Shown here: in pieces, positions 52,390-61,168 of the stretch
Position numbering within the stretch: the first letter of the stretch is position 1
Layout of the letters: the number at the start of each line of letters is the position of its first letter
NCBI RefSeq assembly: GCF_011405655.1
Contig: NZ_AP022829.1
Span: forward strand, 2,279,001-2,343,000
Length of the DNA stretch: 64,000 nucleotides
Origin: Adlercreutzia hattorii
GTDB taxonomy: Bacteria; Actinomycetota; Coriobacteriia; Coriobacteriales; Eggerthellaceae
Direction: 5' to 3'
The notes under the pieces: model-generated
Databases searched by the model: none
Told to the model about the DNA's origin: nothing
The model's input: only the letters and a program-made list of their open reading frames with translations
Translations under genes and position numbers: made by a program

Positions 52390-52402
52390 TACAATAGCCC
52401 TT
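52390..52402 (+). promoter_or_regulatory. Probable leaderless promoter of the response regulator gene
   Basis: TACAAT at 52390-52395 is followed by exactly 7 nt and the ATG at 52403, with no ribosome binding site. Transcription would start at or next to the start codon. Confidence 0.5.
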
Positions 52403-53122
52403 ATGGAAAAACGCGCTCACATACTGGTGGTGGACGACGAGCAGGCCATCGCCGATCTGGTTGTCAACCTGCTCGTGGCCGAGGGCATGGACGCGCTGGC
52501 CTGCTACAGCGGACAGGCGGCCCTCGACATGCTCGCCCGCACGCCGTTCGACCTGGCCATCGTGGATATCATGATGCCGGGCATCGACGGCTTCGAGCTG
52601 TGCGTTCGCATGCGCCAGATGCGGGACATTCCCGTCATCTTCCTCTCGGCGAAGGACGAGGAGGCCGACCAAGTCGTCGGCTTCACCTTGGGCGCCGAGG
52701 ACTACGTCACCAAGCCCTTCCGGCCCCGCGAGCTGGTGGCCCGCGTGAAGGCGCGCCTGCGCCGACGCCAAGCAGCGCCCCAGGCTTCCTCCACCCTGCT
52801 TTCCGCCGGCGCCATCGAGGTGGACCTGCGCACGCATCTGGCCACGCTCCACGGCGAGCCTTTGCACCTCACCCCCAAGGAGTTCGCCATTCTGGCGATT
52901 CTGGCCCAGTCGGTCGGCTCACCGGTCTCGGCGGCCGATCTGTTCGAAGGGGCCTGGCACGAGCGCTTCGACGACGCGGCGGCCAACACGGTCATGGTGC
53001 ACATCCGCCGCCTACGCAAGAAGCTCGCCGATATCGACGCTTCCACGACGTTCATCGAAACCGCTTGGGGCGTCGGCTACAAGCTGCGCGGCGCACCCGG
53101 CGACACCGGCCATGGCGCTTAA
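52403..53122 (+). CDS. OmpR/VanR-family response regulator
   Basis: The 239-residue protein has a receiver domain with acidic pair DDE near residues 12-14, phospho-acceptor Asp in DLAIVDIMMPG (near 54) and a conserved Lys in YVTKPFRP (near 103). A winged-helix output follows (LTPKEFAILAIL, then VMVHIRRLRKKL). It overlaps the sensor kinase gene by 11 bp. The close VanR-like layout and the neighbouring peptidase suggest a cell-envelope stress response. Confidence 0.93.
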   Translation: MEKRAHILVVDDEQAIADLVVNLLVAEGMDALACYSGQAALDMLARTPFDLAIVDIMMPGIDGFELCVRMRQMRDIPVIFLSAKDEEADQVVGFTLGAEDYVTKPFRPRELVARVKARLRRRQAAPQASSTLLSAGAIEVDLRTHLATLHGEPLHLTPKEFAILAILAQSVGSPVSAADLFEGAWHERFDDAAANTVMVHIRRLRKKLADIDASTTFIETAWGVGYKLRGAPGDTGHGA

Positions 53123-55307
53123 AAGCGAACAGGCCCGCGTCCTGCGCCGGCGCGTGCTCGGCGGCCTCATTCGCAACCTTTTGCTGTTTAGCGGGGCCTT
53201 CGCTCTGGCCTGCCTGGCGATCGAGACCTTCATGGTGCCCTCAATCGCGAACTGGGTGGCCGACTCGACCTCGTCTTGGCGCACCCTGAACTCCTCCGAG
53301 CAGTTCCAGCAGATCCTCACCGACCAGGGGCTGCTCGACGATGCCAACCTCTTCGACCTCTGGGTCAACGAGGCCGTCGAGGGCGGCTACACCAACGATG
53401 CAGGCACTATCACCGAGATCCAAGGCGAAGTGAACGAGATGGAAGACGCCCTGGCGGAGTATGCGAGCATGATGGCCGACTCGCCCGAGAACGCCGAGGC
53501 TGCCGCGGCCTACGCCAAGGAACGGGCTGAGAAGCTCGGGGCGGATGTGGCCGTCGCCTCGGGCACCAACGCCGCGGCCATCGGCGACGCGAGCACCTTC
53601 ATCGACGACGCGACCGCCCTCGATGCCGAGACCGACAGCGCCCCGGCCGACAAGACCGCCTGGGCCGTTCCCCTCCTTCCCTATCAGACCATTCTGACCG
53701 CCGAGGCCATTCCCGCTGACGACGCGAGCGCCGCCCAAGCCATAGCGGCCCTGCGCGTGTCGGCGTCCCTGCAGGAGCTGGGGCTCTCGCTGCCCGAGGC
53801 CCAGACGTTCATGCCGCCGGAGACCACGGTGGATGCGGCCACGCGAATCCTCGTCAGCGCCGCCGTCCTGGGCTATGATCAGCCGACGCTGAACGACCTT
53901 CTGCAAAGCGCCTTTCGTCAATCCCAAGAGCAGGCCTACAGCGCCTGGCTCGACCTGACCTCCGCCGAGGAGGCGCGGGCGCTGGGCGTCTCCGACGAGA
54001 ACCCGGTCTGGCAAATCCAGTACGGCGAGGACGGCGTCTACCGCATGCGCGACGTCGCCACCTACACGTTCGTCAAGTCGTTCAAGCTCCCGCTGGCCCT
54101 GCTCGTCTTCGTGGCCGGCTGGCTCGCCATCGCCCTGAGAGCCCTGAACCGGTCGCTGCGCTACTTCGACGAGCTGTCCGGGGCCGTGGGGCGCCTGCTC
54201 GCCGACAAGGACGCCCCCATCGAGCTGCCGGCCGACTTGTCCATCGCCCGCAATGAGCTGGCGGTCATCCGCTCGCAGTCGCTGGCCGACGAGCGCGCCG
54301 CTCACGCCGCCGAGCAGCGCAAGAACGAGCTGGTGGCCTATCTGGCCCACGACATCCGCACGCCGCTCACCTCGGTGCTCGGCTACCTGGATCTGCTGCG
54401 CGAGACGACCGATCTGCCCCGGGAGACCCTGCGCAAGTACGCCGACATCGCCTATTCGAAGGCCGAGCGCTTGGAAAGCCTCATCAACGAGTTCTTCGAG
54501 ATCACCCGCTACAACCTGTCGGCCATTCCCATCGAGCGGGAGACCGTGGGGGTGCGCCTGTTCTGCCAGCAGGTGGCCGAGGCGTTCTTCCCCGAGGCCG
54601 CCGCCCGCAACATCCGCATCACCGTGGACGCCGCCGGCGCGGGCCAGTTCTTCATCGATCCGGACAAGCTCGCCCGGGCGCTGGGCAACGTGCTGCGCAA
54701 CGCCGTGGCCTACGCCGACGCGAACTCCGTCATCGCCATCGCCGCCCGCCAGGACGCCCGCACGACCACCATCACCGTGGCCAACCGCGGCCGCGAGATA
54801 TCCGACGCCCATCTGGAGACCATCTTCGAGAAGTTCTACCGGGAAGACGGGGCGCGCTCGTCGAAGAAGGGCGGCGCGGGGCTGGGGCTCGCCATCGCCC
54901 GGGAAATCGTCGTGGCGCATCACGGCGACATCGAGGCGGCGAGCGAGCGGGGCGTCACCGTGTTCACCCTGCGCATACCCACCCAGGGGGAGGAGATTGA
55001 AGGGGCAGCCGCCGCGCCGCGCATCCCGGGCGCGACTGAGGGCGTCCAACGGCCGGTTGCGCCCGTGCCGCCCCGCACCGTGCGACCGGCAAGCACGCGA
55101 GCAACTTCCACGCCGCCTTCCGCAACGACGCGTCGCGGGTCCTCCGCCCGCCCGATTCCACAACGCCCCGTCGGCGAACGGACGCAAGCGCCGCGCCAAG
55201 GTACCTCTCCGTTAAATCCTCGTAACGCTCGCCACGGACAGGTTCCCGCGCGTAAGACGGTACGCGATAATGATGCGACACCCCGGCGGCGCGGCCTGTC
55301 CCGCTAG
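53112..55307 (+). CDS. Sensor histidine kinase (VanS-like) with basic C-terminal extension
   Basis: The 731-residue kinase has one membrane span near residues 18-40, a large external domain to about 320, a second span (about 323-343) and a HAMP-like linker. The HisKA motif ELVAYLAHDIRTPLTSVLGYLDLL (His near 416) precedes the ATPase domain with NVLRNAVAYA and GGAGLGLAIAREI. After about residue 640 there is an unusual Pro, Arg and Thr-rich tail of about 90 residues that VanS proteins lack. Probable target genes are unknown. Confidence 0.9.
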   Translation: MALKSEQARVLRRRVLGGLIRNLLLFSGAFALACLAIETFMVPSIANWVADSTSSWRTLNSSEQFQQILTDQGLLDDANLFDLWVNEAVEGGYTNDAGTITEIQGEVNEMEDALAEYASMMADSPENAEAAAAYAKERAEKLGADVAVASGTNAAAIGDASTFIDDATALDAETDSAPADKTAWAVPLLPYQTILTAEAIPADDASAAQAIAALRVSASLQELGLSLPEAQTFMPPETTVDAATRILVSAAVLGYDQPTLNDLLQSAFRQSQEQAYSAWLDLTSAEEARALGVSDENPVWQIQYGEDGVYRMRDVATYTFVKSFKLPLALLVFVAGWLAIALRALNRSLRYFDELSGAVGRLLADKDAPIELPADLSIARNELAVIRSQSLADERAAHAAEQRKNELVAYLAHDIRTPLTSVLGYLDLLRETTDLPRETLRKYADIAYSKAERLESLINEFFEITRYNLSAIPIERETVGVRLFCQQVAEAFFPEAAARNIRITVDAAGAGQFFIDPDKLARALGNVLRNAVAYADANSVIAIAARQDARTTTITVANRGREISDAHLETIFEKFYREDGARSSKKGGAGLGLAIAREIVVAHHGDIEAASERGVTVFTLRIPTQGEEIEGAAAAPRIPGATEGVQRPVAPVPPRTVRPASTRATSTPPSATTRRGSSARPIPQRPVGERTQAPRQGTSPLNPRNARHGQVPARKTVRDNDATPRRRGLSR

Positions 55308-55378
55308 CTTCAAAACCAAAGCAGGCATCGGCCCCGAAGCACCGCTTTCCTACTCAGCGAACACCCAAGGAGGCACCA

Positions 55379-56368
55379 TTGAACCCCATCCGCATCGGCA
55401 TTCTCGGCTATGGCAACCTCGGCCGCGGCATTGAACTGGCCGTCGCCGCCAACGACGACATGGAATTGGTGGGCGTGTTCACTCGCCGCGACCCGGCCAG
55501 CGTGCACCCGCTCGGCGAGAACGTCGCCGTCTGGCCCGCCACGGAGCTGGCCGCCCATACCGACGACATCGACGTGCTCATGCTCGCCGGCGGCTCGGCC
55601 ACCGACCTGCCCGAGCAGACCCCGGCAGCCGCTGCGCTCTACAACGTGGTCGACTCCTTCGACACCCACGCCAACATCCCGGCGCACTTCGCCGCCGTCG
55701 ACGCGGTGGCCCGCGAGGCGGGGCACGTGGCCGTCATCTCGGTGGGTTGGGATCCGGGCATGTTCTCGGTCTCGCGCGTTTACGCCAACGCCATCATGCC
55801 CAACGGCGCCGACTACACCTTCTGGGGCCGCGGCGTCTCCCAGGGGCACTCCGATGCCATCCGCCGCATTCCCGGCGTGGCCGACGCCCGCCAGTACACG
55901 GTGCCCGTGCCCGAGGCGCTGGATGCCGTGCGCTCCGGCGCCAACCCGGAGCTGACCACGCGCCAGAAGCACACCCGCGAGTGCTTCGTTGTGGCCGAGG
56001 AGGGCGCCGATACGGCCGCCATCGAAAAGGCCATCGTCACGATGCCGAACTACTTCGCCGACTACGACACCACGGTCACCTTCATTTCTCAGGAAGAGCT
56101 CGACCGCGATCACGCCGGCATTCCCCACGGCGGCTCGGTCATCCGCACCGGCACCACGGGTGCCGCCGGCGAGAACACCCATGTGATCGAGTACTCGCTG
56201 AAGCTCGATTCCAACCCGGAGTTCACCGGCAGCGTGCTCGTCGCCTGCGCCCGCGCCTGCTGGCGCATGGCCTGTGCGGGCGAGACGGGCTGCCGTACCA
56301 TCTTCGACATCGCGCCTGCGCTGCTCTCGCCCATGACCCCCGAGGAGCTCCGCGCGAAGATGCTGTAA
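55379..56368 (+). CDS. ddh: meso-Diaminopimelate dehydrogenase
   Basis: The 329-residue enzyme makes meso-diaminopimelate from tetrahydrodipicolinate, ammonia and NADPH in one step, feeding lysine and peptidoglycan synthesis. The sequence is nearly textbook: GILGYGNLGRG (near 7-17), FTRRDP, CGGSATDLPEQTP-like GGSATDLPEQTP, SVGWDPGMFS, and HTRECFVVAEEGAD. A TTG start at 55379 is used, with AAGGAGG 6 nt upstream. It is a single-gene unit followed by repeat copy C. Confidence 0.96.
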   Translation: MNPIRIGILGYGNLGRGIELAVAANDDMELVGVFTRRDPASVHPLGENVAVWPATELAAHTDDIDVLMLAGGSATDLPEQTPAAAALYNVVDSFDTHANIPAHFAAVDAVAREAGHVAVISVGWDPGMFSVSRVYANAIMPNGADYTFWGRGVSQGHSDAIRRIPGVADARQYTVPVPEALDAVRSGANPELTTRQKHTRECFVVAEEGADTAAIEKAIVTMPNYFADYDTTVTFISQEELDRDHAGIPHGGSVIRTGTTGAAGENTHVIEYSLKLDSNPEFTGSVLVACARACWRMACAGETGCRTIFDIAPALLSPMTPEELRAKML

Positions 56369-56409
56369 GAGGTCCTTCCAGCAAATCTTCCTCTCAATTT
56401 GGGGACATA

Positions 56410-56558
56410 TTTTCGAGTTGTTAGACTTCCACATCCTGCAAAGCAAAAGAAAAGGGCTCGACACGAGTCCTTTTCTTGCTTTTCGGCCTCTTTTCAGCCT
56501 GTTTTTCAACCCCAGCTCACCAAGCCGCTCCCAGCCATGTCTAACAAATCGAAATTCT
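56410..56558. repeat. Inverted-end element, copy C
   Basis: TTTTCGAGTTGTTAGAC (56410-56426) and GTCTAACAAATCGAAATTCT (56539-56558) are inverse with one mismatch. The ends enclose about 112 bp unlike copies A and B. The interior contains a short hairpin (AAAAGGGCTCG/CGAGTCCTTTT at 56449-56474). The element sits between convergent ddh and accDA. Confidence 0.8.
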
Positions 56559-56615
56559 GCGACCAGAACGGCAACGAGATTGCTCCGGGCAAAAAAGGAG
56601 CGGCAGAAACCACTC

Positions 56616-59228
56616 CTAGAACTTCGCGAAGCGCTCCTGGCGTTGGCGGACCAGCTCGTCGGGAGCAAGGTCGGCCAGCTCCTTGTAGGCGGCACGGACG
56701 TAATCGCGCACGGCGGCGACGGCCTCTTCCGGATTCTCGTGGGCCGGGCCCTCCCCTTCCGAAATGACCGCATCGATGATGCCGCATTCCAGCACCGAGG
56801 CGGCGTCCATCCGCATGGCCTCGGCGGCCTCGGGCGCGCGGGTGCGATCCTTCCACAGGATGGAGGCGAAGCCCTCCGGCGAGAGCACCGAGTACACCGC
56901 ATGCTCCTGCATGGCCACGCGGTTGCCCACGGCCAGCGCCAAGGCGCCCCCGCTTCCGCCCTCGCCCAGAAGCACGCTCACCACCGGAACGGTAAGGCCC
57001 GCCATGGCCACCAGATTGTCGGCGATGGCGTTGCCCTGGCCGCGCTCCTCGGCCTCGGTGCCGCAGAAGGCGCCCTGGGTGTCCACCAAACAGAGAATCG
57101 GCCGGCCGAACTTCTCCGCCTCGCGCATGAGGCGCAGCGACTTGCGGTAGCCCTCGGGCTGGGGGCATCCGAAGTTGCGGGCCACGCGGTCGGCCAAGTT
57201 CACGCCCTTCTCCTGGGCAATGACCGTCACGGGATGCCCCGAGATCCACCCGATGCCGGCGAGGATGGCCCCGTCGTCGGCGAAGGCGCGGTCGCCGTGC
57301 AGCTCGATGAAGCCCTCCACGATGCCGTCGAGGTAGCGTCGGGCCGTGGGACGGCGCACGTTGCGGGCGATCTGCACGGACTCCCAGGCGCTGCCCGAAG
57401 CGGCCTCGCAGCTCACCCCGGACTTGCGGGCCTCGCGCCGGGCATGGCGCTCCAGCTCGCGGCGGGACGCCTCCTCGGCTTCCTCGGGGGTTTCCGGGCG
57501 CCCGATGAGCTCGCCCACCACCGGCACCGACTCGGCCAGGCTGCGCCACAGCCCCGCGGCCTCCTCGTCGCGGATGCGCTCGCCAACGGCTCGGGCCTCG
57601 GGCGCCACGTCCACCGAGCCGTAGGCGTCCGCGCCCACCGACAGCGCGTCCATGACGCTGTGGTAGGTGACGATGCGCCCCGGGTCGTCGGCCGGGGCGT
57701 GCAGGGCCAGAAGCTGGGCCAGCACGCTGCGCATCTGGGAGCGCTCCACGATGGCGTCGACAAGCCCGTGCTCGAGCGCGAACTCCGCCGTCTGGAAGCC
57801 CTCGGGCAGCTCCTGCTTGATGGTGTCGCGGATGACCCGCTGGCCGGCGAACCCGATGAGCGCGCCGGGCTCGGCCAAGACGATATCGCCCTGCATGGCG
57901 AACGACGCCGTCACGCCGCCGGTCGTGGGGTCGGTGAGCACGGTGATGAAGGGCAGACGGGCCGCCCCCAAACGCTCCACGGCGCAGGACACTTTCGCCA
58001 TCTGCATGAGCGAGATGAGGCCCTCCTGCATGCGGGCGCCGCCGGAGGCGCAGAACACGACGACGGGCAGCCGCTCGGCGATGGCGCGATCGATCATCGC
58101 GGCCACCTTCTCGCCCACCACGTGTCCCATGGAGCCCATGAAGAAGCCGGACTCCATGACCCCTACGGCCAAAGGCAGCCCCGCGATGGTCGCGCGTCCC
58201 GTGCGCACCGCTTCCTCAAGGCCACTCTTCTCGCGCTGATCGGCGATCTTCTCCGGGTAGCCCGGGAAGTCCAGCGGGTTGGAGTCGGGCATGACCGCGT
58301 TCCACTCCTCGAACGAGCCGGCGTCCACCGTGGCGGCCAGGCGCTCGTCGGAGCGCAGGCGCTGCAAGGTGCCGCAAGCCGGGCAATAGCCGCCGAGCTC
58401 GATGATCTCCTCCTTGTCGAAGAAGAGCTTGCACTTGTGGCAGCGGCGCCAATGGGTGGGGCCCTCGTCGTCGTCCGCCACCCGAGCCGGCTCGTTTTCC
58501 CAGGGCGCCTCGGAGGGCGACGCCGTACCGAGCGCGGGCGCGACGCCGGCGGGCAGAAGCTCCACCCAACCGGTGCGCAGAGTGCCCTCGGTGGCCGGGG
58601 CGAACACGCGCAGGCCGCGCTTGGCGGCGTGACGCAGGAAATAGGCGTCCTCCGCGAGCGACGCCTTGGCGCTGTCGAGGAAGATAAGCGTCGCACCGCA
58701 GGCCTTGGCCGCCGAGAGCACTGTGTAGATGTTGGCGGAAAGCGTGTCGGCGTCCACGTCGGCCGTGGTGCTGCCCAGGTTGTAGGTGGGCAGCATGCGC
58801 CGGGCGAAGCCGTCCAGCGAGCGGTTGTCCACCGTGGCGAAGACCACATCGAGGCCCGCCTGCTCCATGGGCACCACGAAGGCCCGGGCGTTCTTGGCCG
58901 AGGCGATGACGAGGGCCCGGGGCTTCTCGGCGGTTCGCGCCGCATCGACGGCGAAGTCGTCGCCGATGGTGGACCGAACGTGCTCGGAGACGTCGGCCAC
59001 CTTCTCCTCCGGGTCGCGATGGGCCGCGCCGGGGCGGGCCCCCACCAGGGCCGCCGCCGTATCCGGCAAGGTGCCGGCCGCCTCCACGATGGCGTCCAGA
59101 GCGTAGGAGACCGCCGACTTCAGCGAGCCGTCCTCGGGCGCCTCGGGGGCCGCAGAGCCGTCCTCAAGCTCGGAGACGAAGTTCCCCGCCGTGTCGAAGC
59201 TGATGTACTTGGAAGCCGCTTTGGCCAT
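56616..59228 (-). CDS. accDA: Acetyl-CoA carboxylase carboxyltransferase, fused beta-alpha subunits with an extra N-terminal domain
   Basis: The 870-residue protein makes malonyl-CoA together with biotin carboxylase and biotin carrier. The Zn ribbon of AccD uses Cys263, 266, 282 and 285; the beta core runs to about 560 and the AccA half to the end (GGSGGALALAVGNRVAM). Residues about 105-215 resemble the N-terminal domain of biotin carboxylase (SANIYTVLSAAKACGATLIF, then AEDAYFLRHAAKRGLRVFAP) without the ATP-grasp part. AAGGAG lies 6 nt before the ATG at 59228, 2 bp after fabZ. No accB or accC gene is in the window. Confidence 0.93.
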   Translation of the reverse strand: MAKAASKYISFDTAGNFVSELEDGSAAPEAPEDGSLKSAVSYALDAIVEAAGTLPDTAAALVGARPGAAHRDPEEKVADVSEHVRSTIGDDFAVDAARTAEKPRALVIASAKNARAFVVPMEQAGLDVVFATVDNRSLDGFARRMLPTYNLGSTTADVDADTLSANIYTVLSAAKACGATLIFLDSAKASLAEDAYFLRHAAKRGLRVFAPATEGTLRTGWVELLPAGVAPALGTASPSEAPWENEPARVADDDEGPTHWRRCHKCKLFFDKEEIIELGGYCPACGTLQRLRSDERLAATVDAGSFEEWNAVMPDSNPLDFPGYPEKIADQREKSGLEEAVRTGRATIAGLPLAVGVMESGFFMGSMGHVVGEKVAAMIDRAIAERLPVVVFCASGGARMQEGLISLMQMAKVSCAVERLGAARLPFITVLTDPTTGGVTASFAMQGDIVLAEPGALIGFAGQRVIRDTIKQELPEGFQTAEFALEHGLVDAIVERSQMRSVLAQLLALHAPADDPGRIVTYHSVMDALSVGADAYGSVDVAPEARAVGERIRDEEAAGLWRSLAESVPVVGELIGRPETPEEAEEASRRELERHARREARKSGVSCEAASGSAWESVQIARNVRRPTARRYLDGIVEGFIELHGDRAFADDGAILAGIGWISGHPVTVIAQEKGVNLADRVARNFGCPQPEGYRKSLRLMREAEKFGRPILCLVDTQGAFCGTEAEERGQGNAIADNLVAMAGLTVPVVSVLLGEGGSGGALALAVGNRVAMQEHAVYSVLSPEGFASILWKDRTRAPEAAEAMRMDAASVLECGIIDAVISEGEGPAHENPEEAVAAVRDYVRAAYKELADLAPDELVRQRQERFAKF

Positions 59229-59230
59229 AG

Positions 59231-59692
59231 CTACTCCTTGGGTGCGAGCACGTACTTCTGGGTGGCCGTGGCGCAGATCTCGCCGTCCACGGAGGCCTCC
59301 ACCTCGGCCACCACGAGGCGTCGCGACGACTTCACGATGGTCGCGCGCAGCGTCACGGTGTCGCCCGGGGCCACCTGGCGGCGGAACTTCGCCGCGTCTA
59401 TGCCGGTGAGAAAGCCGATGTTCCCGCGCAGCTCGGGCGCCTGAAGCACGGCGATGGAGGCGCACTGAGCGAGCGCCTCCATGATGATGACGCCGGGCAG
59501 CACCGGATGGTCGGGGAAGTGCCCGCGGAAGATATCCAGATCAGCCGGTACGTCCAGCTCGCCTTCGATGGAAGCGCCGGGCTCGATGGCCATAATGCGG
59601 CTCACCCACACGAACGGATCGCGATGGGGCAGAATCCCCTCGATGACCTCACGCCCCCAGGGCAGCGGCGCCATCGCGTTCTCCTCAGTCAT
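59231..59692 (-). CDS. fabZ: 3-hydroxyacyl-ACP dehydratase FabZ
   Basis: The 153-residue hot-dog-fold enzyme removes water from 3-hydroxyacyl-ACP in fatty acid elongation. The active-site helix HFPDHPVLPGVIIMEALAQ (near 58-76) holds the catalytic His and Glu. ILPHRDPFVWVSRI replaces the more usual LLPHRYPFLLVDRI. The operon continues straight into accDA. A 183-bp gap with a REP pair separates it from fabF. Confidence 0.95.
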   Translation of the reverse strand: MTEENAMAPLPWGREVIEGILPHRDPFVWVSRIMAIEPGASIEGELDVPADLDIFRGHFPDHPVLPGVIIMEALAQCASIAVLQAPELRGNIGFLTGIDAAKFRRQVAPGDTVTLRATIVKSSRRLVVAEVEASVDGEICATATQKYVLAPKE

Positions 59693-59736
59693 ACGTTTCT
59701 CCTTGCAACAATCTTTCGATCCTCATCTCGCCTTCC

Positions 59737-59837
59737 GTAGGGGCCGACCTTGGTCGGCCCTCGCTCGCGAGGACGTCGGCGCTTCACGTCAGCCCCATCG
59801 GGCTCCGATCCCAGGGCCGACCAAGGTCGGCCCCTAC
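59737..59837. repeat. REP-like palindrome pair inside the fab operon
   Basis: Hairpins GGGCCGACC/GGTCGGCCC at 59737-59760 (with GTAG in front) and at 59814-59837 (with CTAC behind) are exact 24-bp inverse copies 53 bp apart. They form a BIME-like unit between fabF and fabZ and may influence mRNA decay within the operon. Confidence 0.85.
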
Positions 59838-59875
59838 GGGGATCAACCCACCGAGAAGGCCCCTCGCGGAGCGAC

Positions 59876-61168
59876 CTAGCCGCGATACGGCGAGAAGGCC
59901 AGAGCGGCGTTGTGGCCGCCGAAGCCCAGCGAGGTGGACAGGGCCACCTTCTGCGGATAGTCGGTGACCGCCTCGGTGACCACGGCCACGGGGCAGTCCT
60001 CGGCGGCCTCGGCGAAGCCGGCCGTGGGGGGCACCGCGTCGCGCGCCACGGACAGGGCGCACACGATGGCCTCCACCGCGCCGGCGGCGCCGAGCATGTG
60101 GCCCGTGGTGCCCTTCACGGAGGTGACCGGCACCGAAGCGGCCGCTTCCACACCGCCCATCAGGTTCGCGAGCGCCTTCGACTCCGTGGCGTCGTTGGCC
60201 GGCGTGCCCGTACCGTGGGCGTTCAGGTGCCCCAAATCGGCCGGGGTGAAGCCGCCCTCGGCCAGAGCAGCGGCCATGGCGGCGGTGATGGCGGTGGCCT
60301 CCGGGTCGGGCGCGGTCATGTGATAGGCGTCGCCCGTGCTGCCGAAGCCGGTGATCTCGGCGATGGGCGCAGCGCCGCGGGCGAGCGCGCTTTCCAACGA
60401 CTCGATGACCAGGGCCCCCGCCCCCTCGCCGGCCACGAAACCGCCGCGGCGGGCGTCGAAGGGCAGCGAGGCCTCCTTGGGATCCTCGGCGCGGGTAAGG
60501 GCCGACAAATTGGTGAAGCCGGCGATGCAGATGGGGCTCACGGACTCCTCCGTGCCGCCCACGAGCGCCGCGTCGATGTAGCCGTGGCGAATGTCGCGCA
60601 GCGCCGTGCCGATGCAGTGGGCACCGGTGGCGCAGGCGGTCACCACGTTCAGGCACTCGCCGCGCATGCCGTAGCGAATGGCCAGGTTGCCCGCCGCGAT
60701 GTTCCCGATCATCGTGGGGATGAACAGGGGGTTCACGCGCTTGGGGCCCTTCTCCTCCAAGGTGGCGAAGCTCTTCTGCAGCTCGTCGATGCCGCCGATG
60801 CCGGTACCGAACACCACCGCGATGCGGTCGCGGTTCTCGTCGGTGACTTCCAAGCCGGACTGGGCCAGCGCCTCGTCGGCCGCCACGATGGCGTACTGCA
60901 CGAAGCGCTCGAAGCGGCGCGCCTCCTTCTTGGTCAGGCCGTGCTCGACACCGTCGAAGTCGCGCACCTCGCCGGCAATGTGCACCTCGTACTCGCTCGT
61001 ATCGAAGCGCTCGATGGGCTCAATGCAGCACTCGCGCCCCATGAGCGCCTCCCACAGCGCCTCAACGCCCACGCCGGCCGGCGTCACCGCGCCCACGCCG
61101 GTGATGACGACGCGATGGGTGCCGTCGGGCCGCCGGGTCTGAGTGCTCTCGCTTGCGTTCTCGCTCAT
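59876..61168 (-). CDS. fabF: 3-oxoacyl-ACP synthase II
   Basis: The 430-residue condensing enzyme extends acyl-ACP with malonyl-ACP. The catalytic triad is visible: Cys in TACATGAH (near 175), His in NAHGTGTPAND (near 318) and His in GTTGHMLGAAG (near 353). From its ATG at 61168 it overlaps fabG by 4 bp (ATGA). Confidence 0.96.
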   Translation of the reverse strand: MSENASESTQTRRPDGTHRVVITGVGAVTPAGVGVEALWEALMGRECCIEPIERFDTSEYEVHIAGEVRDFDGVEHGLTKKEARRFERFVQYAIVAADEALAQSGLEVTDENRDRIAVVFGTGIGGIDELQKSFATLEEKGPKRVNPLFIPTMIGNIAAGNLAIRYGMRGECLNVVTACATGAHCIGTALRDIRHGYIDAALVGGTEESVSPICIAGFTNLSALTRAEDPKEASLPFDARRGGFVAGEGAGALVIESLESALARGAAPIAEITGFGSTGDAYHMTAPDPEATAITAAMAAALAEGGFTPADLGHLNAHGTGTPANDATESKALANLMGGVEAAASVPVTSVKGTTGHMLGAAGAVEAIVCALSVARDAVPPTAGFAEAAEDCPVAVVTEAVTDYPQKVALSTSLGFGGHNAALAFSPYRG

